A stretch of 24,362 bases of DNA from PRO6 sp049646625 (GTDB lineage Bacteria > Pseudomonadota > Alphaproteobacteria > Rhizobiales > Xanthobacteraceae), in assembly GCA_049646625.1 (NCBI GenBank), contig JBARWE010000042.1, positions 1 through 24,362 of the forward strand, given 5' to 3'. The notes beneath the pieces were generated by a model. The model was not told the origin of the DNA, searched no databases, and worked only from the letters and a program-made list of their open reading frames with translations. Position numbers and translations under genes: made by a program. Positions 1 through 7,187 of the stretch are shown here, in pieces. Each line of letters starts with the position of its first letter. The stretch's first letter is position 1.

Positions 1-439
1 CCGCGGTGGCGACGACGGGTGCCGGCTGCCCGGCCAGCGCGCGTTCGCGCTCGACCAGGCGCCGCGCCACATAATCCGTCACCGCTTTGACGATGTCGGC
101 GACCTCGTGCGACTCCGTAAGCACGATGCGGCCAAACCGGGTGTCCTGCACGAAACGGTAGAGCCGCTTGTCGCGCCCCATCACGACATGGGCGACGAGA
201 TCGATCCACAGCCGCGGCGTGTCGCCCTGGCTGATGCCGCGCTCAAACAATTCGACACCATCGGGAATTTCCGCAAACAGCGGATCGAGCGCCTCGTTGA
301 CGATCTCAAGCCGCGCCAGCTCGGCGTCGCGCAGATCGACCACCACCGCGCTGCGCTCGGCCGCTTCGACCCGGGCACGGCGCAGCGCCTCGCGCAACCG
401 GAACGTGCTCGCCTCGCGGCCTGCGTGGGACTCTGACAT
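1..439 (-). CDS. Conserved hypothetical protein, 3' end beyond window
   Basis: An open frame runs from an ATG at 439 leftward off the window edge, giving about 146 residues with no stop. The product starts MSESHAGREASTFRLREAL. It is charged and mostly helical-looking, with no signal peptide or membrane segment in the visible part. A stretch with WIDLVAHVVMGRDKRLYRF is its most distinctive region, and the visible C-terminal part is rich in Arg, Glu and Val. I do not recognise the family and assign no function. The opposite-strand frames over the same bases look like GC-driven shadows: the minus frame has the more protein-like composition and its ATG is preceded by a normal leader. A 15-base palindrome lies 18 to 32 bases upstream of the start. 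The gene is separated from the aceA unit by a hairpin terminator, so it probably has its own promoter. Confidence 0.7.
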   Translation of the reverse strand, partial: MSESHAGREASTFRLREALRRARVEAAERSAVVVDLRDAELARLEIVNEALDPLFAEIPDGVELFERGISQGDTPRLWIDLVAHVVMGRDKRLYRFVQDTRFGRIVLTESHEVADIVKAVTDYVARRLVERERALAGQPAPVVATA

Positions 440-456
440 CGGCGGTCACTCGCTAT

Positions 457-471
457 CCGACGATTCGTCGG
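457..471. promoter_or_regulatory. 15-base palindrome upstream of the hypothetical gene
   Basis: CCGACGATTCGTCGG is a perfect inverted repeat of 7 bases around one central base. It ends 18 bases upstream of the ATG at 439 on the minus strand, where an operator or a short 5' UTR hairpin could act. Which of these it is, if either, cannot be told from one site. Confidence 0.3.
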
Positions 472-544
472 CAATTGCCTTGTTTTATTAGTCTATCAGC
501 AACGCTGCGGCGCCACCAGCGGCGCAGAATCAATTGCCACCTTG

Positions 545-583
545 GCACACAACGGCCCCGCCCGGACAAACCGGACGGGGCCG
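545..583 (-). terminator. Intrinsic terminator of the aceA/DUF4170-like unit
   Basis: Bases 553-565 and 571-583 form a 13-base-pair GC-rich stem with a five-base loop (566-570). The pair 561/575 is C-A if read as plus-strand RNA but G-U if read as minus-strand RNA, so the stem is unbroken only for minus-strand transcripts. On that strand it is followed by a short T-rich run (TTGTGTG). It lies 46 bases after the stop of the small gene at 629, as expected for the end of the aceA transcription unit. The T-tract is weak, so termination may be partial. Confidence 0.65.
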
Positions 584-628
584 CAGCCTACGTTCCTTGG
601 GCTTCCCTAGTCGATTTTGTTGAAGGCG

Positions 629-835
629 TCAGACGGCGACGCGCTTCGGCTCCTCGACGATTGAGAAGCGCACGTTGCAGCGATGGCGGTTTTTCTCCGA
701 CACCGCGCGCCAAGCGTCCTCGGCCTCGCGACGGGTGGCGAACGGTCCCTCGACCTGCGCCGTTCCCGGCTTCAGCTTGTGGAAGTTCAGCGAGCCGAAC
801 TCGCCGCCGACAACCCAATAGTGAGTACCGTGCAT
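629..835 (-). CDS. DUF4170-like small protein
   Basis: This gene encodes 68 residues starting MHGTHYWVVGGEFGSLNF. The YWVVGGE start, a central GPFATRREAEDAWRA segment and a C-terminal VRFSIVEE strand match my memory of DUF4170, a family of roughly 70 to 80 residue proteins of unknown function in alphaproteobacteria. It has no signal peptide or membrane helix and is probably cytosolic. The start is well supported: AGGAGG lies a few bases before the ATG at 835. It begins 22 bases after the isocitrate lyase stop codon on the same strand and is followed by a hairpin terminator, so it is very probably cotranscribed with aceA. A longer reading frame upstream only re-reads aceA in another frame. The family name is moderately sure and the function is unknown. 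Confidence 0.75.
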   Translation of the reverse strand: MHGTHYWVVGGEFGSLNFHKLKPGTAQVEGPFATRREAEDAWRAVSEKNRHRCNVRFSIVEEPKRVAV

Positions 836-857
836 GGGAGCCTCCTGAATTGGGCCG

Positions 858-2141
858 TTACTCGGCCGCCTGGGACTTGAACTGCGCCGCCTCGGTGGAG
901 TCGTGCAGCGCCGTGGTGGACGAGGTGCCGCCGGTGATGGTGGTCGAAACCAGATCGAAGTAGCCGGTGCCCACCTCGCGCTGATGGCGCGTTGCCGAAT
1001 AGCCGTACTTCTCGGAGGCGAACTCGGCCTGCTGCAGGCGGGAATACGCCGCCATGCCCTCGGTCTTGTAGCCGCGCGCCAGTTCAAACATGCCGTGGTT
1101 GAGCGAGTGGAAGCCGGCCAGCGTCACGAACTGGAACTTGTAGCCCATCGCGCCGATCTCGCGCTGGAATTTTGCGATGGTGTCCTTGTCGATGTTGGCT
1201 TCCCAGTTGAACGAGGGCGAACAGTTATAGGCCAGCATCTTGTTCGGATAGACCTTCTTGACGGCCTCGGCGAACTTGCGGGCGCCATCGAGGTCGGGCT
1301 TGGAGGTTTCCCACCACAGAAGGTCGGCATACTTCGCAAACGACAGCCCGCGCTTGATGCAGTGGTCGAGACCGGTGCCGGGCTTGAGGCGATAGAAGCC
1401 TTCCGCCGTGCGCTCGCCGGTGATGAACTCGTGATCGCGTTCGTCGATGTCCGAGGTGATCAGCTTTGCGCTCTCCGCGTCGGTGCGCGCCAGCACGAAG
1501 GTCGGCACGCCGCAGACGTCGGCGGCGAGCCGCGCGGCGATCAGGTTGCGCTCGTGCGCGGCGGTCGGGATCAGCACCTTGCCGCCCATGTGGCCGCACT
1601 TCTTTTCGGAAGCGAGCTGGTCCTCGAAATGGACGCCGGCGGCACCCGCTTCGATATACGCCTTCATGATCTCGAAGGCGTTGAGCGGACCGCCGAAGCC
1701 GGCCTCGGCGTCAGCCACGATCGGCACGAACCAGTCGATCTTGGCGCCGCCCTCGGCGTGCTCGACCTGATCGGCGCGCTGGAACGTCTTGTTGATGCGG
1801 CGCGCCAACTCGGGGCCGGCATTGGCCGGATACAGGCTCTGGTCGGGGTACATCTGGCCCGCGGTGTTGGCATCGGCCGCGACCTGCCAGCCGGACAGGT
1901 AGATCGCCTGTAGGCCGGCACGCGCCTGCTGCATCGCCTGGTTGCCGGTCACCGCGCCGAGCGAATTGACGTAAGGCGAATCCTTCAGCGTCTTCCACAG
2001 CCGGTTGGCACCGCGCTCGGCGAGCGTATAGGCGACGGCAACCGATCCGCGCAGCCGCTCGACCTCGGCGGGGCTGTAGGGCCGGGTGATCCCGTCGAAG
2101 CGCCCGACCGGGGCCGGAACCAGTTGCTCGAACGTCGCCAT
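858..2141 (-). CDS. aceA: Isocitrate lyase
   Basis: Isocitrate lyase cleaves isocitrate to glyoxylate and succinate. This is the first step of the glyoxylate shunt, needed for growth on acetate, fatty acids and other C2-yielding substrates. The 427-residue product matches the roughly 428-residue short form of the family. The catalytic KKCGH motif is at residues 180-184 (Cys182). Other typical segments include SGWQVAADANTAGQMYPDQS near residues 83-102 and WFVPIVADAEAGFGG near 137-151. The start chosen is the ATG at 2141, preceded by GGAGA at normal spacing. An in-frame ATG 13 codons upstream (2180) has no such site and would add a non-conserved extension. The gene is transcribed away from the RamB-like regulator and is followed by the DUF4170-like gene. 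Malate synthase, its usual partner, is not in the window. Confidence 0.97.
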   Translation of the reverse strand: MATFEQLVPAPVGRFDGITRPYSPAEVERLRGSVAVAYTLAERGANRLWKTLKDSPYVNSLGAVTGNQAMQQARAGLQAIYLSGWQVAADANTAGQMYPDQSLYPANAGPELARRINKTFQRADQVEHAEGGAKIDWFVPIVADAEAGFGGPLNAFEIMKAYIEAGAAGVHFEDQLASEKKCGHMGGKVLIPTAAHERNLIAARLAADVCGVPTFVLARTDAESAKLITSDIDERDHEFITGERTAEGFYRLKPGTGLDHCIKRGLSFAKYADLLWWETSKPDLDGARKFAEAVKKVYPNKMLAYNCSPSFNWEANIDKDTIAKFQREIGAMGYKFQFVTLAGFHSLNHGMFELARGYKTEGMAAYSRLQQAEFASEKYGYSATRHQREVGTGYFDLVSTTITGGTSSTTALHDSTEAAQFKSQAAE

Positions 2142-2250
2142 CTCAAGTCTCCATTCAACAGTCGTGACAATGCACCGCAAAAAGGGTGACCTGACTTAAA
2201 CGCGAGACTCGGCAATCTGTACATATAGCTTGATTTCAAATGATGATGTC

Positions 2251-2300
2251 ATGTAACATATGCACTTGTAATATATGTTACCTTGTAATTTTTGTAACAA
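2251..2300. promoter_or_regulatory. AT-rich operator cluster between aceA and the regulator
   Basis: The 174-base divergent intergenic region holds a markedly AT-rich core in otherwise GC-rich DNA. TGTAA occurs four times on the plus strand, starting at 2252, 2267, 2284 and 2293. Two copies sit in palindromes with one central base: ATGTAACAT (2251-2259) and TTGTAACAA (2292-2300). GTAACATAT (2253-2261) and ATATGTTAC (2273-2281) form a perfect 9-base inverted repeat. RamB-type regulators commonly bind near isocitrate lyase promoters and their own, so these are reasonable binding sites. The motif assignment is inference from this one sequence. Confidence 0.5.
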
Positions 2301-2315
2301 TTTCGAAGGAATCCG

Positions 2316-3758
2316 ATGGCGTCCGATCAGGGCAAGAAGCTGTTCGTCGGCCCGCGCTTCCGCCGCATCCGGCAGCAGCTCGGGCTGTCGCAGACCCAGA
2401 TCGCCGAGGGGCTTGGCATCTCACCGAGCTACGTCAACCTGATCGAGCGCAATCAGCGCCCGCTGTCGGCGCAGATCCTGCTGCGGCTGGCGGAAACCTA
2501 CGACCTCGACCTGCGCGACCTTGCCACCGCCGACGAGGATCGCTTCTTCGCCGAACTCAACGAAATCTTCTCCGATCCGCTGTTCCGCCAGCTCGACCTG
2601 CCACGCCAGGAGTTGCGCGACCTCGCCGAACTGTGCCCCGGCGTGACGCATGCGCTGCAACGGCTTTACGCCGGCTATATCGAGGCACGGCGCGGCGAGA
2701 CGCTGGCCGCCGCGCAGTTCGCCGACCGCGACGAGGGCGCGCGTTTCGAGGCCAACCCGATCGAGCGCGTGCGCGACCTGATCGAGGCCAACCGCAACTA
2801 CTTTCCCGAGGTGGAACAGGCGGCGGAGACGCTGCGCGATGAACTTGGCGCCGGCACGCCCGACCTGTTCGCCGCGCTCAGCGCGCGCTTCCGCGAACGC
2901 CATTCGGGTACGGTGCGCATCATGCCGGTCGACGTGATGCGCGATACGCTGAGGCGCTGGGACCGCCACCGCCGTCAGCTTCTGATCTCGGAGCTGGTCG
3001 ACCTGCCCGGCCGCACCTTCCAGCTCGCCTTCCAGATCGGGCTGGCCGAACACGCAGCAGTGCTCGACGGAATCGCCGGGCGCACCGCGCTTGACGACAC
3101 CCCACGGCGGCTGTTCCGCATCACGCTCGCCAATTATTTCGCCGCTGCGGTGATGATGCCCTACCAGGCATTCCACGGCGCCGCCGAAGCGCTCGGCTAC
3201 GACGTCGGCGTGCTCGGCCAGCGCTTCAACGCCGGCTTCGAGCAGGTCTGCCACCGCCTCACCACGTTGCAGCGGCCGAACATGCGCGGCGTGCCGTTCT
3301 TCATGCTGCGGGTCGACAACGCCGGCAACGTGTCGAAGCGGTTTTCCTCCGGCACCTTTCCGTTCTCGAAATTCGGCGGCACCTGTCCCCTGTGGAACGT
3401 GCATTCGACCTTCGACACGCCGGACCGCCTGCTGCGGCAGATCATCGAACTGCCCGACGGCAGCCGCTACTTCTCGATCGCCCAGACGGTGCGGCGCGCC
3501 ACCGTGCCGCATCCGCAGCCGCAGCCGCGTTTCGCCATCGGGCTGGGCTGCGAAATCCGCCATGCCGCCAAACTGGTCTATGCCGCCGGCATCGACCTCG
3601 ACAAGGACGAGGGCACCCCGATCGGCGTCAACTGCCGGCTATGCGAGCGCGAGAACTGCGCCCAGCGCGCCGAGCCACCGCTGACGCGGACATTGATCCT
3701 TGACGAAACCACCCGCCGCGTGTCCTCGTTCGCCTTCACCAATGCACGCGAACTCTGA
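2316..3758 (+). CDS. ramB: RamB/ScfR-type transcriptional regulator of acetate or short-chain acyl metabolism
   Basis: This is a 480-residue XRE-family regulator. Residues about 14-68 form a helix-turn-helix (SQTQIAEGLGISPSYVNLIE). The middle third resembles the ImmA/IrrE (DUF955) fold, and the last third is a DUF2083-type domain (GGTCPLWNVHSTF, then the C-terminal cysteines). The IrrE-like part has lost the HExxH protease motif: the equivalent stretch reads QIGLAEHAAVLDGI, so it is likely a ligand-sensing rather than proteolytic domain. Cysteines 412, 440, 443 and 448 could bind a metal or Fe-S cluster. Relatives named RamB control glyoxylate-shunt genes in actinobacteria and in Paracoccus, and the divergent position beside aceA fits that role. 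GAAGGA five bases before the ATG supports the start. The family is secure; the exact target set is inferred. Confidence 0.9.
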   Translation: MASDQGKKLFVGPRFRRIRQQLGLSQTQIAEGLGISPSYVNLIERNQRPLSAQILLRLAETYDLDLRDLATADEDRFFAELNEIFSDPLFRQLDLPRQELRDLAELCPGVTHALQRLYAGYIEARRGETLAAAQFADRDEGARFEANPIERVRDLIEANRNYFPEVEQAAETLRDELGAGTPDLFAALSARFRERHSGTVRIMPVDVMRDTLRRWDRHRRQLLISELVDLPGRTFQLAFQIGLAEHAAVLDGIAGRTALDDTPRRLFRITLANYFAAAVMMPYQAFHGAAEALGYDVGVLGQRFNAGFEQVCHRLTTLQRPNMRGVPFFMLRVDNAGNVSKRFSSGTFPFSKFGGTCPLWNVHSTFDTPDRLLRQIIELPDGSRYFSIAQTVRRATVPHPQPQPRFAIGLGCEIRHAAKLVYAAGIDLDKDEGTPIGVNCRLCERENCAQRAEPPLTRTLILDETTRRVSSFAFTNAREL

Positions 3759-3772
3759 CCCACGGAACTCCC

Positions 3773-5002
3773 ATGCGACGCTTTTCCATCTGCCGTCTCG
3801 CGTTGCTCGCCGCGCTCGCTGTCGCTGCCGGTCTCGCCGCTCCGCAGGCGGCGCTGGCCCAGCGCGGCGCAAGCTGCCACGGCGGCGCCAGCTTCGACCG
3901 CTTCCTCGCCGGCCTGTTGCAGAAGGCACAAGCCGCGGGCGTGTCGCAGCGGACCATCGCCGCGACCACGCCGCTATTGGTCTACGACCAGGGCATCGTC
4001 AACCGCGACCGCGGCCAGCGCGTGTTCGGCCAGATTTTCACCGAGTTCGCCGGGCGCATGGCCGCCGACTATCGCATGAAGGGCGGCAAGCAGCGCATCA
4101 AGCAATATGCCAACGCCTTCGCCCGCGCCGAGAAGGAGTTTGGCGTGCCGCCGGCGGTGATCGCCGCGTTCTGGGGACTGGAAAGCGATTTCGGCGCCAA
4201 CATGGGCAAGCTGCCGACGCTGCGCTCGCTGGTGTCGCTGGCCTATGACTGCCGCCGCTCCGAGATGTTTCAGGACGAGACCATCGCCGCCCTCAAGATC
4301 ATCCAGCGCGGCGATCTCACCCCGGACCAGATGATCGGCTCGTGGGCCGGCGAACTGGGCCAGACGCAGTTTCTGCCGACGCACTATTTCAACTACGCGG
4401 TGGACTACGACGGCGACGGCCGCCGCGACATGCTGCGCAGCGGCCCCGACGTGATCGGCTCGACCGCCAATTACATCGCCACCGGTCTTAAATGGCGGCG
4501 CGGCCAGCCGTGGCTGCAGGAGGTGCGCGCGCCGCAGACCCTGCCGTGGGCTGAGGCCGACCTCACCATCAAGCATCCGCGCAGCCAATGGGCGCAGTGG
4601 GGTGTGACGCTGGCCGATGGCCGGCCGCTGCCGGGCGACCGGCTGCCGGCGTCGCTGCTCTTGCCGATGGGCCGCAACGGCCCGGCTTTCCTTGCTTACG
4701 CAAATTTCGATGCTTTCACCGAGTGGAACAATTCTCTGATCTACGCAACGACGGCCGCCTACCTTGCAACACGCATCGCCGGCGCACCGCCGATGCGCAA
4801 GCCAGCCGCGCCGGTCGCGCAACTGTCACATAACGAGTTGCGCGAATTGCAGCGGTTGCTGGCGCAGCGCGGCCACGACGTCGGCAAGATTGACGGCATT
4901 CTCGGCCAGAAGAGCCGCACGGCCGTGAAGGCGATGCAGGTCAAGTTCGGTCTGCCCGCCGATTCCTGGCCGACCGCGGAGTTGCTGGCGCGGCTGCGCT
5001 GA
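3773..5002 (+). CDS. Lytic murein transglycosylase, MltB type, with peptidoglycan-binding domain
   Basis: The enzyme cleaves the beta-1,4 bond between MurNAc and GlcNAc in the periplasm, leaving 1,6-anhydro ends. The 409-residue product begins with a signal peptide (RRFS, hydrophobic core, then APQAALAQ to residue 30). An SLT_2/MltB catalytic domain follows at about residues 40-335. Glu137 in WGLESDFG is the expected catalytic acid, and GELGQTQFLPTHYF is a conserved segment. Residues about 349-409 form a PG_binding_1 domain (LQRLLAQRGHDVGKIDG). There is no lipobox, so it is probably soluble in the periplasm. It starts 14 bases after the regulator stop, so read-through from that gene is possible although no functional link is evident. 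The ribosome site is weak (CGGAAC). Confidence 0.92.
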   Translation: MRRFSICRLALLAALAVAAGLAAPQAALAQRGASCHGGASFDRFLAGLLQKAQAAGVSQRTIAATTPLLVYDQGIVNRDRGQRVFGQIFTEFAGRMAADYRMKGGKQRIKQYANAFARAEKEFGVPPAVIAAFWGLESDFGANMGKLPTLRSLVSLAYDCRRSEMFQDETIAALKIIQRGDLTPDQMIGSWAGELGQTQFLPTHYFNYAVDYDGDGRRDMLRSGPDVIGSTANYIATGLKWRRGQPWLQEVRAPQTLPWAEADLTIKHPRSQWAQWGVTLADGRPLPGDRLPASLLLPMGRNGPAFLAYANFDAFTEWNNSLIYATTAAYLATRIAGAPPMRKPAAPVAQLSHNELRELQRLLAQRGHDVGKIDGILGQKSRTAVKAMQVKFGLPADSWPTAELLARLR

Positions 5003-5096
5003 GGACCGGCGTCTTTCTTGTTTCCTGAAGTGTCAAGCCCTTCCCACGCCGCGGCGAAATGATCTAGGCTTTCGGCAGCAACCAAGGAGGATCGCC

Positions 5097-6278
5097 GTGC
5101 GCTCCATCGCTCTGCTCGCTGCCGCAGCCATCGCCTTCACCTCCAGCCCCGTCCATGCCGACGACCTCAAGGTCGCACTGATCTACGGCAAAACCGGGCC
5201 GCTGGAAGCCTACGCCAAACAGACCGAGACCGGCCTGCGGCTCGGCTTCGAGTTTGCCACCAAGGGCACCATGACGGTCGATGGCCGCAAGATCGTCATC
5301 ATCACCAAGGACGACCAGGGCAAGCCGGACCTGTCGAAGGCGGCGCTGGCTGAAGCCTATCAGGACGACAAGGTCGATATCGCCATCGGCACCACGTCGT
5401 CGGCCGCGGCGCTGGCCGACCTGCCGATTGCCGAGGAGAACAAGAAAATCCTCATCGTCGAGCCGGCGGTGGCCGACCAGATTACCGGCGACAAGTGGAA
5501 CCGCTACATCTTCCGCACCGCGCGCAACTCCTCGCAAGACGCGATCTCCAACGCGGTGGCGATCGGCAAGCAAGGCGTCACCGTGGCGACGCTGGCCCAG
5601 GACTACGCCTTCGGCCGCGACGGCGTCGCCGCGTTCAAGGAGGCGCTCGGCAAGACCGGCGCGACGCTTGCCGCGGAGGAATATGTGCCGACCAGCACCA
5701 CCGATTTCACCGCGGTCGGCCAGCGGCTGTTCGATGCGCTGAAGGACAAGCCAGGCAAGAAGATCATCTGGGTGATCTGGGCCGGCGCCGGCGATCCGCT
5801 CACCAAGCTGCAGGACATGGACCCGAAGCGCTACGGCATCGAACTCTCCACCGGCGGCAACATCCTGCCGGCACTCGCGGCCTACAAGCGCCTGCCCGGC
5901 ATGGAAGGCGCGACCTATTACTACTACGACATCCCGAAGAACCCGGTGAACGACTGGCTGGTCGCCGAGCATCAGAAGCGCTTCAACGCACCGCCGGACT
6001 TTTTCACCGCCGGCGGTTTCGCCGCGGCGATGGCGGTGGTGACGGCGGTGGACAAGGCCAAATCCACCGACACCGAAAAGCTGATCGCGGCGATGGAGGG
6101 CATGGAGTTCGACACGCCCAAGGGCAAGATGGTGTTCCGCAAGGAAGACCATCAGGCGCTGCAAAGCATGTATCACTTCCGCGTCAAGGTCGATCCCAAC
6201 CTCGCCTGGGCGGTCAACGAGCCGGTCCGCGAGATCAAGATCGAGGACATGGATATTCCGATCCGCAACAAGCGGTGA
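5097..6278 (+). CDS. ABC transporter substrate-binding protein, LivJ/Peripla_BP_6 type
   Basis: This is the periplasmic ligand-binding component of the ABC importer encoded downstream. The start is a GTG preceded by a strong AAGGAGG. The 393-residue protein has a signal peptide that probably ends at VHA near residue 21. The mature protein opens with LKVALIYGKTGPLEAYAKQ, typical of the type I LivJ-like fold. The Peripla_BP_6 domain covers most of the chain, including TTSSAAALADLPIAEE, QDYAFGRDG and DPLTKLQDMDP. Family members bind branched-chain amino acids, amides, urea, aromatic acids and other compounds. The sequence does not reveal the ligand, and the alpha/beta hydrolase at the end of the operon argues against a plain amino acid transporter. 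A nested palindrome separates it from the ATPase genes. Confidence 0.9.
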   Translation: MRSIALLAAAAIAFTSSPVHADDLKVALIYGKTGPLEAYAKQTETGLRLGFEFATKGTMTVDGRKIVIITKDDQGKPDLSKAALAEAYQDDKVDIAIGTTSSAAALADLPIAEENKKILIVEPAVADQITGDKWNRYIFRTARNSSQDAISNAVAIGKQGVTVATLAQDYAFGRDGVAAFKEALGKTGATLAAEEYVPTSTTDFTAVGQRLFDALKDKPGKKIIWVIWAGAGDPLTKLQDMDPKRYGIELSTGGNILPALAAYKRLPGMEGATYYYYDIPKNPVNDWLVAEHQKRFNAPPDFFTAGGFAAAMAVVTAVDKAKSTDTEKLIAAMEGMEFDTPKGKMVFRKEDHQALQSMYHFRVKVDPNLAWAVNEPVREIKIEDMDIPIRNKR

Positions 6279-6289
6279 CGCAAACCAAA

Positions 6290-6380
6290 CGTCATGGCCG
6301 GGCTTGTCCCGGCCATCCACGTCTCGTTTCATAGGCCTGTCAGAAAGACGTGGGTGCCCGGCACAAGGCCGGGCATGACG
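6290..6380. repeat. Nested palindromic dispersed repeat between binding protein and ATPase genes
   Basis: Two 35-base arms (6290-6324 and 6346-6380) are inverted copies matching at 30 of 35 positions. Each arm is itself a hairpin: 6294-6302 pairs with 6308-6316 (9 perfect pairs, loop CTTGT), and 6355-6362 pairs with 6368-6375 (8 pairs, loop ACAAG). The differences between arms preserve pairing within each arm. The sequence resembles a repeat common in Bradyrhizobiaceae-like genomes, whose translation (MAGLVPAIHV) often appears as a false N-terminus. It lies 11 bases after the binding-protein stop. No other copy was seen in the window. Confidence 0.85.
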
Positions 6381-6419
6381 GCTGAACGGGCGGCAACCGG
6401 CAGTCAAACCGACACAAGC

Positions 6420-7187
6420 ATGCCCATCGCCCTTGAAACCCGCGACCTCACCATCCGCTTCGGCGGCCACGTCGCCGTTGACCGTGTGAGTTGCGCGTTT
6501 CGCCCCGGTGAACTGACGGCGATCGTCGGCCCGAACGGCGCCGGCAAGACCACTTACTTCAACCTGATCTCGGGACAGTTGCGCGCCAGCGAAGGCGAGG
6601 TGCTGCTGAACGGCGCCGACATCACCCGCCTCTCCGCGCCGATGCGCACGCGCGCCGGCCTCGGCCGCGCCTTCCAGTTGACCAACCTGTTTCCGAATCT
6701 CAGCGTCGAGGAAAACGTCCGCCTCGCGGTGCAGGCGGCAAGCGGCGTGCATTACGACATGCTGCGGCCGTGGATGACGCGAACCGACCTGATCACGCGC
6801 ACTGAGGCGATTCTTAATCAGGTCGCGCTCGGCAACCGCCGTGATGTAGCCGCCACCGCGCTGTCGCATGGCGACCAGCGCAAGCTGGAAGTGGCGCTGA
6901 TGATGGCGCTCGAACCGAAAGTCTTCATGTTCGACGAGCCGACCGCCGGCATGAGCGTCGACGAAGTGCCGGTAGTGCTCGACCTGATCGCGGCGCTGAA
7001 GCAGGACACCTCGAAAATCATCCTGCTGGTCGAGCACAAGATGGACGTGGTGCGCTCGCTCGCCGACCGCATCATCGTGCTGCATAACGGCCGCCTCGTC
7101 GCCGACGGCCCGCCGGCGGAGGTGATCGCCTCACCGATCGTGCAGGAGGCCTATCTCGGCATCGCGCCCGGAAAGACCGCGGCATGA
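6420..7187 (+). CDS. livG: ABC transporter ATP-binding protein, LivG type
   Basis: This is a cytoplasmic ATPase subunit that powers the importer. The product is 255 residues, the normal LivG length. Walker A is GPNGAGKTT at residues 37-45. The signature is LSHGDQRKLEVA, Walker B with the switch region is VFMFDEPTAGMS, and the H-loop is in LLVEHKMDVV. An RAFQLTNLFPNLSVEENVRLA segment is typical of LivG. The reading frame stays open upstream through the palindromic repeat, but that part is repeat sequence, so the ATG at 6420 is preferred. There is no good ribosome site before it, and an ATG at 6375 is an alternative. Its stop overlaps the next gene by ATGA. The symbol reflects family, not a proven substrate. 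Confidence 0.9.
   Translation: MPIALETRDLTIRFGGHVAVDRVSCAFRPGELTAIVGPNGAGKTTYFNLISGQLRASEGEVLLNGADITRLSAPMRTRAGLGRAFQLTNLFPNLSVEENVRLAVQAASGVHYDMLRPWMTRTDLITRTEAILNQVALGNRRDVAATALSHGDQRKLEVALMMALEPKVFMFDEPTAGMSVDEVPVVLDLIAALKQDTSKIILLVEHKMDVVRSLADRIIVLHNGRLVADGPPAEVIASPIVQEAYLGIAPGKTAA

Noticed and set aside
475..963. A 162-codon plus-strand open frame across the aceA terminator and small-gene region
   Set aside because: It contains the GC hairpin terminator, overlaps the DUF4170-like gene and the aceA end in antisense, and its product is Arg- and Pro-rich without any domain.
5003..5096. Possible terminator or attenuator between the transglycosylase and the binding-protein gene
   Set aside because: A short T-rich stretch follows the stop codon, but I could find no convincing stem before it.
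5064..7085. A 673-codon minus-strand open frame opposite the binding-protein and first ATPase genes
   Set aside because: It runs across two well-identified genes and the intergenic palindrome. Composition is dominated by His, Arg, Asp and Gly with no domain, so it is a shadow frame.
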